A DNA stretch of 64,000 bases from Erythrobacter sanguineus (GTDB taxonomy: Bacteria > Pseudomonadota > Alphaproteobacteria > Sphingomonadales > Sphingomonadaceae). Shown in pieces: positions 53,869-63,612 of this stretch. The stretch's first letter is position 1, and each line of letters begins with the position of its first letter. The DNA is taken from assembly GCF_900143235.1 (NCBI RefSeq), contig NZ_FRDF01000014.1, positions 1-64,000 on the forward strand, read 5' to 3'. The position numbers and the translations under genes were made by a program. The notes under the pieces were generated by a model. It was not told the DNA's origin. It saw only the letters and a list, made by a program, of their open reading frames with translations, and made no database searches.

Positions 53869-54885
53869 ATGCCCGGCCCATTGCTCGATACGCTGAAAGG
53901 TGTCCGTCAGGACGTTGCCCCCGTGTGGCTGATGCGCCAAGCTGGGCGCTATCTGCCTGAATACCGAGAACTTCGGGCCGAAAAGGGCGGTTTCCTTGAA
54001 CTGGTTTACGATAGCGAAGCGGCGGCCGAAATCACCGTGCAGCCGATCCGGCGCTTCGCGTTCGACGGCGCGATCCTGTTTTCCGATATCCTGATCGTGC
54101 CGCATGCGATGGGGCAGGGGCTGGCCTTCATGGCGGGCGAGGGGCCGAAATTGTCGCCCACCCTGCTGGAAACCGATCTTGCCAGTTTCACTCCCGCGCC
54201 CGACCGGTTCGAACCGGTCTATGAAACCGTGCGCCGCACCCGCGCGCTGATCGGGCCTGAGGTGACGATGCTCGGCTTTGCGGGCAGTCCGTGGACCGTG
54301 GCGACCTACATGATCGCTGGCGAAGGGTCGAAGGATCAGGGCCCGGCGCGGCTGCTGGCCTATCGCGATCCGGCGCACATGCAGGCGATCATCGATGCGA
54401 TCATCGAAGTCTCCGTCACCTATCTGCGCGGCCAGATCGATGCAGGGGCCGAAGCGGTGCAATTGTTCGACAGCTGGGCGGGGAGCCTCGCGCCTGACCA
54501 GTTTGAACGCTGGGTGGTCGCCCCCAATGCCGTGATCACCGCGCAGCTCAAGGCTTCGCATCCCGATACGCCGGTGATCGGTTTCCCCAAGGGTGCGGGC
54601 GCGAAACTGCCCGCCTATGCCCGTGAAACGGGTGTCGACGCGGTTGGGCTGGATGAGACGCTCGATCCGGCCTGGGCGCATGCCAGCCTGCCCGAAGGCA
54701 TGCCGGTGCAAGGCAATTTCGATCCGCTGCTGCTCGAAGCGGGCGGCCCCGCGGTCGCCCAGCGGGTGCGCGCCATCATCGCGGCCTTCGAAGATCGCCC
54801 GCATGTCTTCAACCTTGGTCACGGGATCGGGCAATTCACCCCGATTGCCCATGTCGAGGAACTGCTTGCGGCGCTCAGGGGTTAA
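53869..54885 (+). CDS. hemE: Uroporphyrinogen decarboxylase
   Basis: This 338-residue enzyme converts uroporphyrinogen III to coproporphyrinogen III in heme synthesis. The signature RQAGRYLPEYR is at 23-33; GFAGSPWTVATYM and the C-terminal NLGHGI are intact. It is the right neighbour of oriC. AAAGGA lies 9 bp upstream of the ATG. Confidence 0.96.
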   Translation: MPGPLLDTLKGVRQDVAPVWLMRQAGRYLPEYRELRAEKGGFLELVYDSEAAAEITVQPIRRFAFDGAILFSDILIVPHAMGQGLAFMAGEGPKLSPTLLETDLASFTPAPDRFEPVYETVRRTRALIGPEVTMLGFAGSPWTVATYMIAGEGSKDQGPARLLAYRDPAHMQAIIDAIIEVSVTYLRGQIDAGAEAVQLFDSWAGSLAPDQFERWVVAPNAVITAQLKASHPDTPVIGFPKGAGAKLPAYARETGVDAVGLDETLDPAWAHASLPEGMPVQGNFDPLLLEAGGPAVAQRVRAIIAAFEDRPHVFNLGHGIGQFTPIAHVEELLAALRG

Positions 54886-54891
54886 GGCGCC

Positions 54892-55335
54892 ATGCAATCG
54901 ACCCTCCTCACCATCTACCCCTTCCTCAAGATCGGACACGTGATCTTCATGGTGTTCTGGCTGGCAGGCCTGTTCATGCTGCCGCGCCAGTGCATTTACA
55001 TGCTTGATCACGCGCCGGGTTCCGAAGGCGAGGCCAAGTGGGCCACCCGGATGGACAAGCTGCGCAAGATCATCCTGACGCCCAGCCTGATCATCGTGTG
55101 GGTGCTGGGGTTGACGATGGCGATCGCGATGGGCTTTTTCAGCCAGGGCTGGCTGCATGCCAAGCTGACGCTGGTGGTGGTGCTGACCGGCTATCATGGC
55201 TGGCTGGTCGGGCAGACCAAGAAGATGGCCCGTGGGGAACGTCCTTTGACCGAAGCCCGCCTGCGGCTGATCGGCGAGGTGCCGGGCCTGCTGCTGGTGC
55301 TGATCGTCGCGCTGGTCTATCTCAAGCCGTTCTGA
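54892..55335 (+). CDS. hemJ: Protoporphyrinogen IX oxidase HemJ
   Basis: This 147-residue four-helix membrane protein oxidises protoporphyrinogen IX. The family blocks KIGHVIFMVFWLAGLFMLPR (heme-ligand His) and HAKLTLVVVLTGYHG are clear. It starts 7 bp past hemE, an operon of two consecutive heme steps. Confidence 0.93.
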   Translation: MQSTLLTIYPFLKIGHVIFMVFWLAGLFMLPRQCIYMLDHAPGSEGEAKWATRMDKLRKIILTPSLIIVWVLGLTMAIAMGFFSQGWLHAKLTLVVVLTGYHGWLVGQTKKMARGERPLTEARLRLIGEVPGLLLVLIVALVYLKPF

Positions 55336-55568
55336 CAGCGGCGTCACCCTTCGCATATTTCCGCGATTGACCGCGCTCGATTGCGCTTCTATTTCGCGTT
55401 TCACCTATCCGGTAAATCGGAGCGTTTGTTCGCTTCGGCAGGTCTGCTTTCTCCAAGCCCAGCCCCGTCCGTCCTGTATCGTCCAAGTGCAGGCATGATC
55501 CGTCGGGGCGCCTCTTTTCCCAAGAGGTACTGACCATCCGGCCACCCTTGCTTTCGGAAAAATTCACA

Positions 55569-56834
55569 ATGCATTTGAAAGACCTCAAGCGAAAGACCCC
55601 GGCCGAACTGGTCCAGATGGCCGAAGAACTGGGCGTCGAAGGCGCCTCGACCATGCGACGTCAGGATCTGCTGTTCAGCATCCTGCGCGAACTGGCCGAG
55701 GATGAGGAATACGAAGAAAAGATCATGGGCATCGGCACCATCGAGGTGCTGCAGGATGGTTTCGGTTTCCTGCGCTCGCCCGAAGCCAACTATCTTGCCG
55801 GGCCGGATGATATTTATATCTCGCCCAATCAGGTCCGCCGCTGGGGCCTGCGCACCGGCGATACCGTGGAGGGGGAGATCCGCGCGCCGCGCGATGGCGA
55901 GCGTTATTTCGCGCTGACCAGCCTCGCCAAGGTCAATTTCGACGATCCCGATGCGGTGCGTCTGCGCACCAATTTCGATAACCTGACGCCGCTTTACCCG
56001 GATTCGAAGCTGACACTCGACAGCCTTGATCCGACGGTGAAGGACAAAAGCGCGCGAGTGATCGACATCATCGCCCCGCAGGGCAAGGGCCAGCGCGCGC
56101 TGATTGTCGCCCCGCCGCGCACCGGTAAGACCGTGCTGCTCCAGAACATCGCCAAGGCGATCACGGACAACCACCCCGAGGTGTTCCTGATCGTGCTTCT
56201 GGTCGATGAACGGCCCGAGGAAGTCACCGACATGCAGCGCAGCGTGAAGGGTGAGGTCGTCTCCTCCACCTTCGATGAACCCGCGCAGCGCCACGTGCAG
56301 GTCGCCGAAATGGTGATCGAAAAGGCCAAGCGTCTGGTTGAACACAAGCATGACGTGGTGATCCTGCTCGATTCGATCACGCGTCTGGGCCGTGCCTACA
56401 ACACCGTGGTGCCGTCTTCGGGCAAGGTGCTGACCGGCGGTGTCGATGCCAATGCGTTGCAGCGGCCCAAGCGGTTCTTTGGCGCGGCGCGCAATATCGA
56501 GGAAGGCGGCAGCCTTTCGATCATCGCCACCGCGCTGATCGACACCGGCAGCCGCATGGACGAAGTGATCTTTGAAGAGTTCAAGGGCACCGGCAACAGC
56601 GAAATCGTGCTCGATCGCAAGGTCGCCGACAAGCGCATCTTCCCCGCGCTTGATGTTGGCAAGTCCGGTACCCGCAAGGAAGAACTGCTGGTCGAAAAGG
56701 ACCGCCTGTCCAAGATGTGGGTGCTGCGCCGCATCCTGATGCAGATGGGCACCGTAGATGCGATGGAGTTCCTGCTCGACAAGATGAAGGATTCCAAAAC
56801 CAACGACGATTTCTTCGATACGATGAACCAGTAG
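55569..56834 (+). CDS. rho: Transcription termination factor Rho
   Basis: This 421-residue hexameric RNA helicase has an N-terminal Rho-N helical domain ([20 protein letters not shown]), the CSD RNA-binding fold (about 45-115), and the ATPase: Walker [22 protein letters not shown] and the Q-loop/secondary site region. The start at 55569 is chosen because the family begins MHLxDLK. The 233 bp before it hold no gene. Confidence 0.97.
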   Translation: MHLKDLKRKTPAELVQMAEELGVEGASTMRRQDLLFSILRELAEDEEYEEKIMGIGTIEVLQDGFGFLRSPEANYLAGPDDIYISPNQVRRWGLRTGDTVEGEIRAPRDGERYFALTSLAKVNFDDPDAVRLRTNFDNLTPLYPDSKLTLDSLDPTVKDKSARVIDIIAPQGKGQRALIVAPPRTGKTVLLQNIAKAITDNHPEVFLIVLLVDERPEEVTDMQRSVKGEVVSSTFDEPAQRHVQVAEMVIEKAKRLVEHKHDVVILLDSITRLGRAYNTVVPSSGKVLTGGVDANALQRPKRFFGAARNIEEGGSLSIIATALIDTGSRMDEVIFEEFKGTGNSEIVLDRKVADKRIFPALDVGKSGTRKEELLVEKDRLSKMWVLRRILMQMGTVDAMEFLLDKMKDSKTNDDFFDTMNQ

Positions 56835-56892
56835 GATCGCGCGCGCCGGGGGGTGGGCGTCAGACAGACGGACAAGGGACGGGTCGGGACAA

Positions 56893-57285
56893 GTGCTTAG
56901 CCAGTATCTCTATATCAGCACCGCGCCGACATTGCTGCGCGAAGAGGTCGATTCGATTCTCGCCACCAGCGCGCGCAATAATCCGGCGCGCGGCATCACA
57001 GGGCTGCTGCTGTTCAACGGTCGCAATTTCCTCCAGCTGCTCGAAGGCGCGGAGGGCGAGGTTAACGCGCTGATGGAAACGATCACCGCCGATCCCCGTC
57101 ACAGCGGGGTTTCGGTGCTCGATCGGCGCGGGATCCACGCGCGCACCTGTCCCGATTGGGCCATGAAACGGGTGATGATTGCTGAAAGCATCGCCAGCCG
57201 GCGTGAGATGCTCGAAAGCGATCTGCCCGAAGGACTCGACCCTGAAGTGCGCAAGATGATCGTCAATTTCGCGGTGCTGAATTAG
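56893..57285 (+). CDS. BLUF-domain blue-light sensor
   Basis: This 130-residue protein is one BLUF domain that binds FAD non-covalently. Photocycle residues are Tyr7, Asn30 and Gln48 (FLQLLEG), with Trp89 and Met91 in CPDWAMK. ITGLLLFNGRNF is the family core. A 40-residue C-terminal helix may transmit the signal. There is no enzyme domain fused, so a partner is expected. The start is GTG at 56893. It follows rho by 58 bp. Confidence 0.92.
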   Translation: MLSQYLYISTAPTLLREEVDSILATSARNNPARGITGLLLFNGRNFLQLLEGAEGEVNALMETITADPRHSGVSVLDRRGIHARTCPDWAMKRVMIAESIASRREMLESDLPEGLDPEVRKMIVNFAVLN

Positions 57286-57302
57286 TCTGACGCTCCACGC
57301 AC

Positions 57303-57437
57303 GTGGTCACCATTGCCATCATCGTGTCACGGGTCGAAGCGATGGTGGCGGCACAGATGCTCGAAGGCTAAGGCATCCCGGTGCGGCTGCGCAGGCGCGC
57401 GCAGATTACGATCTTGCGCCGCCGGCAGAGCAATAGC
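57303..57437 (+). pseudogene. Possible remnant of a DUF2007-like small gene
   Basis: The frame from GTG 57303 reads VVTIAIIVSRVEAMVAAQMLEG, a TAA stop, then GIPVRLR. DUF2007 proteins have a similar 'veA...r.LEaeGIpv.l' core, so the stop falls inside an otherwise recognisable motif. No usable coding remains downstream. It lies between the BLUF gene and the convergent SnoaL-like gene. Confidence 0.3.
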
Positions 57438-57439
57438 GG

Positions 57440-57850
57440 CTATCGCGCCGCACGTTCCAACTGCGCGCCCATCATCTCCCAGACTGCGTTGATCGCCTTC
57501 AATGGGCGCACCATAACCTTGAAATCGCTGATTTTTCCGCCATCATTGAGGCGGATGATATCGACCCCGTTGATGGTGATGCCATCCAGCTCGGTGACGA
57601 ACTCAAGCATCATCTCGTTGCCGTCCACCAGCTCGCGGATATAGCGGAAGCTGTCATTCCCCAGCACGTGGGAAGCGGCGACCAGATAGGCCATGACCAC
57701 TGGCTTGCCGACCTGCGGCGTGTGCACCACGGGTGAATGGAACACGGCATCGTCGGCCAGCAGGTCGGAGAGGAGGGCCGGATCGCTCCCGCCCTCCATA
57801 TAGGCGTGCCAGCGGGCGAGGCCTTCGTGTTCCCGAGCGGCGGCGCTCAC
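57440..57850 (-). CDS. SnoaL/NTF2-like protein
   Basis: This 136-residue cone-fold protein has a SnoaL-like pattern: WHAYMEGGSDPALLSDLLADDAVFHSPV at the start, GITINGVDIIRLNDGGKISDFKVMVRPLKAI at the end (in part). It may be an isomerase, hydrolase or binding protein. It begins with GTG, overlapping the dienelactone hydrolase stop (GTGA). Confidence 0.85.
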   Translation of the reverse strand: MSAAAREHEGLARWHAYMEGGSDPALLSDLLADDAVFHSPVVHTPQVGKPVVMAYLVAASHVLGNDSFRYIRELVDGNEMMLEFVTELDGITINGVDIIRLNDGGKISDFKVMVRPLKAINAVWEMMGAQLERAAR

Positions 57851-58545
57851 CCCAGATGCTCGGCGAAAAAGGCGGCGGTGCGGCTGTCGGCGAGGGTGGC
57901 GGCGGCATCATCGCGGCGCTTGCCGGTTTCCGTGGCGAAGCCGTGGTCCAGCCCTTCGTAATCATGCAGCGTCACCCGCGGGTGATCGTCCAGCCCTTCG
58001 TGCATCGCCTGCTGGGTTTCAGGACCGACAAAGCCATCTGCGGTGGGGATGTGCAGCATCAGCGGATTGGCGATGGCGTGTTTTTCGCCCAGCAGCCCGT
58101 CGATGCCGACCCCGTAATAGCCGACGCTGGCGTCGATATCGGTGCGTGCCGCGGTCATATAGGCGAGCCGCCCGCCGAGGCAGTAGCCGACACAGCCGAC
58201 TTTGGCGACGCCCAGCGTGCGGCGGATGTGGTGGATCGTCGCTTCGATATCGCGGATTCCGGCGTCCTGGTTGAACTTGCCCATCATATCGAGCGCGGTC
58301 TGGAACTCGGCTTCGACATCGGGATCGAATTCCACGCCCGGTTCCAGACGCCAGAACAGATCGGGTGCGACCGCCAGCCAGCCTTCGGCGGCCAGCTTGT
58401 CACATTTCTGGCGGATGCCGGGGTTCACCCCGAAGATCTCCTGAATGACGATGATCGCACCTTTTGGCCTGCCTTCGGGCCGCGCGACATAGGCTTGGAA
58501 GCTGGCGTCACCGTCAAGGGTGGGAATGGTTTCATTCAGGCTCAT
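57847..58545 (-). CDS. Dienelactone hydrolase family protein
   Basis: This 232-residue alpha/beta hydrolase has nucleophile Cys in GYCLGGRLAYM and the pattern IIVIQEIFGVN, YGVGIDGLL, EGLDHGFA (His). The family cleaves dienelactones, but many members have other esterase roles. It is coupled to the SnoaL-like gene as a two-gene operon against the general plus-strand direction. Confidence 0.92.
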   Translation of the reverse strand: MSLNETIPTLDGDASFQAYVARPEGRPKGAIIVIQEIFGVNPGIRQKCDKLAAEGWLAVAPDLFWRLEPGVEFDPDVEAEFQTALDMMGKFNQDAGIRDIEATIHHIRRTLGVAKVGCVGYCLGGRLAYMTAARTDIDASVGYYGVGIDGLLGEKHAIANPLMLHIPTADGFVGPETQQAMHEGLDDHPRVTLHDYEGLDHGFATETGKRRDDAAATLADSRTAAFFAEHLG

Positions 58546-58646
58546 GGTGTCTCTCTCGCTTTCGGGGAAGGGATGTCGGGCGAGTCCTATCTATTGCCTT
58601 GCCCGCTTGCCAAGCCCAAATGGACTAGGTGGCAGGAGGATACCCC

Positions 58647-58910
58647 ATGAAGATCAACATCGAAATCGAATGCACGCCCGAAGAAGCCCGCAGCTTCATG
58701 GGTCTGCCCGATGTCAGCGCGGCCAATAACGTCTATGTCGAAAACATTGCCAAGGCGATGCGCGGGGTTTCGAACCCTGAACAATTGCAGGAATATGCCT
58801 CGGCGCTCGCGCCGATGGGGCAGGTCGGGCTGAAGCTGTTCCAGAGCTTTGTTGAAGGCGGGATGAAAGCGGCATCGAAGCGCGACGAAGGGCCAAAGGA
58901 CTCGGACTGA
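58647..58910 (+). CDS. DUF6489-family small protein
   Basis: This 87-residue protein begins MKINIEIECTPEEARSFMGLPDV, typical of DUF6489 (quoted in part), and ends acidic. Function is unknown; it is usually located near mnmE in sphingomonads. GGAGGA lies 7 bp before the ATG at 58647. Confidence 0.83.
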   Translation: MKINIEIECTPEEARSFMGLPDVSAANNVYVENIAKAMRGVSNPEQLQEYASALAPMGQVGLKLFQSFVEGGMKAASKRDEGPKDSD

Positions 58911-58920
58911 ATTTTCTGGC

Positions 58921-60207
58921 GTGACTGACAACCCAACCATTTTCGCCCTGTCCAGCGGCACGGTGCCATCCGCCATTGGCGTGATCCGCGTGTCAGGCCC
59001 GCAGGCTGGCGCGGCACTGGCGGCGCTGGCCGGGCGGATGCCGACCGCGCGCCGCGCGTCGCTGGCGCGCCTGCGCGATGGGGCCGGCGCGCTGCTGGAT
59101 GAGGCGTTGGTGCTGTGGTTTCCGGGGCCGAACACAGCGACTGGTGAGGACCTGGCGGAAATGCACTGCCATGGTGGCCGCGCCGTGATTACGGCGGTGG
59201 AGGGGGCCCTGGCCGCACTGCCGGGCCTCCGCCCTGCCGAGCCGGGCGAATTTACCCGCCGCGCCTTTGCCAATGGCCGGATCGATCTCGCCGAGGCGGA
59301 AGGCTTGGCCGATCTTCTTTCGGCCGAAACCGAACTGGCCCGCGCCGCCGCGCTCGCCAATGCGGGCGGGGCGCTGTCGCGGCAGGTCGAGGCGTGGCGC
59401 GAGCGGGTGCTGGTTCTCTCCGCCGAGGTCGAAGGCGTGCTCGATTTCTCCGACGAGGAAGATGCGAGCGGCTTGCCGGAATGTTTCACGTGGAACATTG
59501 CCGCGCTCGCCGAAGAATTGCGGACATGGCTCGCCCGCCCGCGGTCAGAGCGGCTGGGAGAGGGGTTCCGGGTGGTGATCGCCGGGCCGCCCAATGCCGG
59601 GAAATCAACCCTTTTCAACGCTCTGGTGGAGAGCGAAGCGGCGATCACCTCGCCGATTGCGGGGACCACCCGCGATGTGATTGAACGCACCGTGGCGATT
59701 GGCGGGGTGCCCTTTACTCTTGTCGACACAGCGGGCCTGCGTGACGCGGCGGTGGCCGACGCGATTGAAGCTATCGGCATTGATCGTGCGAAAGGCGCGT
59801 TGGCGCGCGCTGATCTGGTGCTGTGGCTGGGGCCGGAGGGTATTGGGCCTCACGATGCGTGGGAGATCGCCGCACAGGCGGACCGACCCGGCTTCACCCC
59901 CAAGGACTCAGCGCGCTTTACGGTCTCGGCGATGAAGGGAGAGGGCCTGTCTGCGCTCAAGACGGCGCTGGTAGACAGGGCGCGCGCAGCCTTACCCAAG
60001 CCGGGCGAAGCTGCGCTCAATGCCCGCCAGCACGCACGGCTTGGCGAGGCGGCGGCGGCGCTTGAAGCGGCGAAGGCGCTTTCCGACCCCTTGCTCATTG
60101 CCGAGGAACTGCGCCGCGCTCGGCTTGCTTTCGATCGGTTGATCGGGCGGGCGACGACCGAAGACATGCTCGACACGCTGTTTGGGCGCTTCTGCATCGG
60201 GAAGTGA
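58921..60207 (+). CDS. mnmE: tRNA modification GTPase MnmE
   Basis: This 428-residue GTPase works with MnmG to put cmnm5U at wobble U34 of tRNAs. G1 GPPNAGKST, G2/G3 DTAGLRD and the final CIGK Cys motif are complete. The start is GTG at 58921, 10 bp past the DUF6489 gene. A one-mismatch parS site (59482-59497) lies inside the coding sequence, and the mnmE-mnmG gap contains a perfect site. Confidence 0.95.
   Translation: MTDNPTIFALSSGTVPSAIGVIRVSGPQAGAALAALAGRMPTARRASLARLRDGAGALLDEALVLWFPGPNTATGEDLAEMHCHGGRAVITAVEGALAALPGLRPAEPGEFTRRAFANGRIDLAEAEGLADLLSAETELARAAALANAGGALSRQVEAWRERVLVLSAEVEGVLDFSDEEDASGLPECFTWNIAALAEELRTWLARPRSERLGEGFRVVIAGPPNAGKSTLFNALVESEAAITSPIAGTTRDVIERTVAIGGVPFTLVDTAGLRDAAVADAIEAIGIDRAKGALARADLVLWLGPEGIGPHDAWEIAAQADRPGFTPKDSARFTVSAMKGEGLSALKTALVDRARAALPKPGEAALNARQHARLGEAAAALEAAKALSDPLLIAEELRRARLAFDRLIGRATTEDMLDTLFGRFCIGK
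59482..59497. other. parS-like site 1 (one mismatch)
   Basis: TGTTTCACGTGGAACA, one base from the parS consensus TGTTTCACGTGAAACA, inside mnmE. Confidence 0.7.
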
Positions 60208-60219
60208 TGGTGCTGAAAA

Positions 60220-60235
60220 TGTTTCACGTGAAACA
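60220..60235. other. parS site 2
   Basis: Perfect TGTTTCACGTGAAACA in the mnmE-mnmG gap, a ParB-binding centromere site. Confidence 0.92.
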
Positions 60236-60291
60236 TTGGCGGCACTGAATCATCTTTGACCTTCCGCATCCTGCGTCCTATCTGCCGCCCT

Positions 60292-62154
60292 ATGCATTCC
60301 TTTGATGTCATCATCATCGGCGGCGGTCACGCCGGGGTCGAAGCCGCCTGCGCTTCGGCGCGGATGGGTGCGCGCACGGCGCTGGTCAGTTTTGACCTCG
60401 ATGCGATTGGCGCGATGAGCTGCAATCCGGCGATCGGGGGTTTGGGCAAGGGCCATCTGGTGCGCGAGGTCGACGCGCTGGATGGCGTGATTGGCCGCGC
60501 GGCGGATGCAGGCGCGATTCACTACCGGATGCTCAACCGTTCCAAGGGCAGCGCCGTGTGGGGCCCGCGCGTGCAGGCTGACCGGGTGCGGTTCAAGGCG
60601 GCGGTGCAGGCAATTGTGCGGGCGCAGACGAACTTGACGCTGGTGCAGGGCGAGGCGGCAGCACTGAAGCTTGAAGCTGGGCGGGTCGCAGGGCTGGAAC
60701 TCGCGGACGGCACGATCCTTGACGCGCGGCGCGTGGTGTTGTGCACCGGCACCTTCCTCGGCGGGGTGCTGTTCCGGGGCGAGGAGCGCTTTGAAGGCGG
60801 GCGCATTGGTGAGAACGCGGCCAGGCGGCTGGCGCAGCAGTTGCGCGGGGCCGACCTGCCGATGGCGCGGCTCAAGACCGGCACGCCTCCGCGAATCGAT
60901 GGGCGCACCATTGATTGGGCCGCGTTGGAGGAGCAGCCTTCCGATGGTGAGGCCTGGACCATGTCCCCGCTCACCCCGCGCCGGATCAACCCGCAGGTGT
61001 TCTGCGCGATCACCCGCACTACGCAGGCGGGGCATGACGCGATTCGTGCCAATCTCCACCGCTCGCCGTTATTCTCTGGTGCCATCGGGGCCGCTGGCCC
61101 GCGTTATTGCCCCTCGATCGAGGACAAGATCCACCGTTTCGGCGACCGTGAGGGGCATCAGGTGTTTCTGGAGCCGGAGGGGCTCGACACCCATATGGTC
61201 TATCCCAATGGCATCAGCACTTCGCTGCCGGTGGATGTGCAGGAGACAGTGGTGCGCACCATGCCGGGCTGTGCGCGGGTGGAAATCGTGCAGCCGGGCT
61301 ATGCGGTCGAATATGATCACATCGATCCGCGCGCGCTGACGCCCGATCTGCAGGTGCGGGCGATCCCCGGCCTCTATTGCGCCGGGCAGATCAACGGCAC
61401 CACCGGTTACGAGGAAGCCGCTGCGCAGGGCCTTGTTGCGGGTCTCGAAGCGGCCGCTGCTGCGCTCGGCAAAGCAGCGCCGGTGCTCGACCGGGCCAAT
61501 GCCTATATTGCGGTGATGGTCGATGATCTGACCTTGCAGGGCGTTTCGGAACCCTACCGCATGCTGACCGCCCGCGCGGAATATCGGTTGCGGCTCCGTG
61601 CCAATAATGCCGCAACGCGCCTGACCGGGCTGGGCATTGCGGCAGGTTGCATCGGCGAGGAGCGTCGGGCTTGGTGGGAGCGGCGCGAGGATCTGCGCGA
61701 AATGTTTCACGTGAAACATTCGCAGAAGGTCCACGCCCGCGAACTCGCCGATGCGGGCTTGCCGGTGCGGCGCGATCATGGGGAGAAGGCGCTGGCGGAA
61801 TGGCTCCGTTATGATGGGGTAACGCCCGAGACGCTGACCCCGTGGTTGGGAGAGGCGACGGCGCTCGACCCGCTGCTGGCCGAGGAAATGGCCGAGGATG
61901 CGGCCTATGCGCCCTATCTTGCGCGGCAGGATGCCGAACTGCGCGATCTGCGTGCGAGTGAGGCGCTGCCGCTCGCGGCGGATTTCCCTTTCGCGCAGGT
62001 GCCGGGCCTCTCCCACGAGATGGTCGAACGCCTGACCACAGCTGCACCGGCGTCGCTGGCGGCGGCGGGCCGGGTGCCCGGGGTGACGCCCGCGGCGCTC
62101 TCGGCGTTGCTGGTCCATGCGCGCCGCCTGGTTAGCGGGCAGGGCGCGGCGTGA
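60292..62154 (+). CDS. mnmG: tRNA uridine 5-carboxymethylaminomethyl modification enzyme MnmG
   Basis: This 620-residue FAD/NADH enzyme acts with MnmE in U34 modification. The FAD loop [12 protein letters not shown] is near residue 10; [23 protein letters not shown] and [16 protein letters not shown] are family blocks. The start is ATG 60292. A perfect parS site lies inside it, encoding the residues MFHVKH. Confidence 0.96.
   Translation: MHSFDVIIIGGGHAGVEAACASARMGARTALVSFDLDAIGAMSCNPAIGGLGKGHLVREVDALDGVIGRAADAGAIHYRMLNRSKGSAVWGPRVQADRVRFKAAVQAIVRAQTNLTLVQGEAAALKLEAGRVAGLELADGTILDARRVVLCTGTFLGGVLFRGEERFEGGRIGENAARRLAQQLRGADLPMARLKTGTPPRIDGRTIDWAALEEQPSDGEAWTMSPLTPRRINPQVFCAITRTTQAGHDAIRANLHRSPLFSGAIGAAGPRYCPSIEDKIHRFGDREGHQVFLEPEGLDTHMVYPNGISTSLPVDVQETVVRTMPGCARVEIVQPGYAVEYDHIDPRALTPDLQVRAIPGLYCAGQINGTTGYEEAAAQGLVAGLEAAAAALGKAAPVLDRANAYIAVMVDDLTLQGVSEPYRMLTARAEYRLRLRANNAATRLTGLGIAAGCIGEERRAWWERREDLREMFHVKHSQKVHARELADAGLPVRRDHGEKALAEWLRYDGVTPETLTPWLGEATALDPLLAEEMAEDAAYAPYLARQDAELRDLRASEALPLAADFPFAQVPGLSHEMVERLTTAAPASLAAAGRVPGVTPAALSALLVHARRLVSGQGAA
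61703..61718. other. parS site 3
   Basis: Perfect TGTTTCACGTGAAACA inside mnmG, encoding the residues MFHVKH. Confidence 0.92.
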
Positions 62155-62777
62155 TTACCACCGAAGCCGAAGCCCGCGCTTATGTTGCCGGGCTGACCGA
62201 CGAAACTGGGATGGCGCGGATCGAGGCCTTTGCTGCGCTGGTGCTGGCGGAGAACCAGCGCCAGAACCTGATCGCCAAAGCCACCGAACCCCACATCTGG
62301 CAGCGCCACATTGCCGATTCGGCGCAGCTTATCGAAAATGTTTCACGTGAAACATTGGGCCCTAATGCGGTCGGACCGTGGCTTGACCTTGGCAGTGGGC
62401 CGGGCTTTCCGGGACTGGTGATTGCGGCGCTGTGCCCGAACATGCCGGTGGTTCTGGTTGAATCGCGGGCGCGGCGGGCGGTGTTTCTCGAATCCGCGAT
62501 TGCCGCGCTCGGACTCACCAAATGCCGCGTCGAAGGCCAGCGGCTTGAGCGCGTCACACCGTTTCCGGCTCGGGCCATTTCGGCACGCGCCTTTGCGCCC
62601 TTGCCAAAGCTCCTCAGCTTGTCCGCACCCTTCTCCACAAGGGCGACCGCCTATGTCTTGCCCAAGGGACGTTCGGCGGCGCAAGAGTTGGAAGCAGTGA
62701 AGCCTGCGATTCGGGCAATGTTTCACGTGAAACATTCCTTGACCGATCCCGAGGCCGGGATCATCGTGAAGGCCTGA
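62151..62777 (+). CDS. rsmG: 16S rRNA (guanine527-N7)-methyltransferase RsmG
   Basis: This 208-residue methyltransferase modifies G527 of 16S rRNA. The SAM loop [16 protein letters not shown] is complete, with RQNLIA near the start and ISARAFAPL further on. The GTG start overlaps the mnmG stop. Two perfect parS sites lie inside, in different frames ([10 protein letters not shown] and AMFHVKH). Confidence 0.95.
   Translation: MITTEAEARAYVAGLTDETGMARIEAFAALVLAENQRQNLIAKATEPHIWQRHIADSAQLIENVSRETLGPNAVGPWLDLGSGPGFPGLVIAALCPNMPVVLVESRARRAVFLESAIAALGLTKCRVEGQRLERVTPFPARAISARAFAPLPKLLSLSAPFSTRATAYVLPKGRSAAQELEAVKPAIRAMFHVKHSLTDPEAGIIVKA
62339..62354. other. parS site 4
   Basis: Perfect TGTTTCACGTGAAACA inside rsmG, read as NVSRET in this frame. 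Confidence 0.92.
62719..62734. other. parS site 5
   Basis: Perfect TGTTTCACGTGAAACA inside rsmG near its end, encoding MFHVKH. Confidence 0.92.
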
Positions 62778-62835
62778 CACGAAAAGGCGCTTTGGATTCA
62801 ACCGGAATCCGGCTGCGGGAAGGACGGGTTACGCC

Positions 62836-63612
62836 ATGCTCACCATCGCGATTGCCAATCAGAAGGGCGGCGTGGGCAAGACCACCACTGCGATCAACAT
62901 CGCCACGGCCATGGCCGCGACCGGGTGGCGCACGCTGCTGATCGACCTTGATCCGCAGGGCAATGCCTCGACCGGGCTTGGGGTGCATTCGTCGGCGCGC
63001 GAAGTGTCCAGTTATGATCTGCTGGTTGATGAGGTTGCGCTGGAAAGTGCCATCGTGCCCACCAGCATCCCACGGTTGGATATCGTTCCGGCGACGGTCG
63101 ATCTGTCCGGCGCTGAGGTTGAGCTGGTTTCGGTTGAGGAGCGCACCGCAAGGCTGCGCCGCGCGCTGGAAAACCACACGGGCCATGATATAGCCTTTAT
63201 CGACTGCCCGCCTTCGCTCGGCCTGCTGACGCTGAATGCGCTGTGCGCCGCCGATACGCTGCTGGTGCCGCTGCAATGCGAATTTTTCGCGCTCGAGGGG
63301 CTGAGCCAGCTGCTGCAGACCGTCGATCAGGTGCAGCAGCGCTTCAATCCGCAGCTCGGTATTATCGGGGTGGCGCTGACGATGTTCGACCGGCGCAACC
63401 GTTTGACCGATCAGGTTTCGGATGACGTGCGTGATTGCCTCGGCAAGCTGGTGTTCGACACGGTGATCCCGCGCAACGTGCGCCTGTCCGAAGCGCCGAG
63501 CCATGGCTTGCCCGCGTTGATCTATGATCAGCACTGCGCCGGCAGCCGCGCCTATATGGCACTGGCGCGCGAATTGATCGGGCGCTTTCCCGCAGAAAGG
63601 CAGGCGGCATGA
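62836..63612 (+). CDS. parA: Chromosome partitioning ATPase ParA
   Basis: This 258-residue deviant Walker ATPase moves ParB-parS complexes. The motif KGGVGKTTT is at residues 11-19; DLDPQGNAS, DCPPSLGLLTLNAL and LVPLQCEFFALEGL are ParA/Soj blocks. It is coupled to parB by ATGA. Confidence 0.96.
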   Translation: MLTIAIANQKGGVGKTTTAINIATAMAATGWRTLLIDLDPQGNASTGLGVHSSAREVSSYDLLVDEVALESAIVPTSIPRLDIVPATVDLSGAEVELVSVEERTARLRRALENHTGHDIAFIDCPPSLGLLTLNALCAADTLLVPLQCEFFALEGLSQLLQTVDQVQQRFNPQLGIIGVALTMFDRRNRLTDQVSDDVRDCLGKLVFDTVIPRNVRLSEAPSHGLPALIYDQHCAGSRAYMALARELIGRFPAERQAA

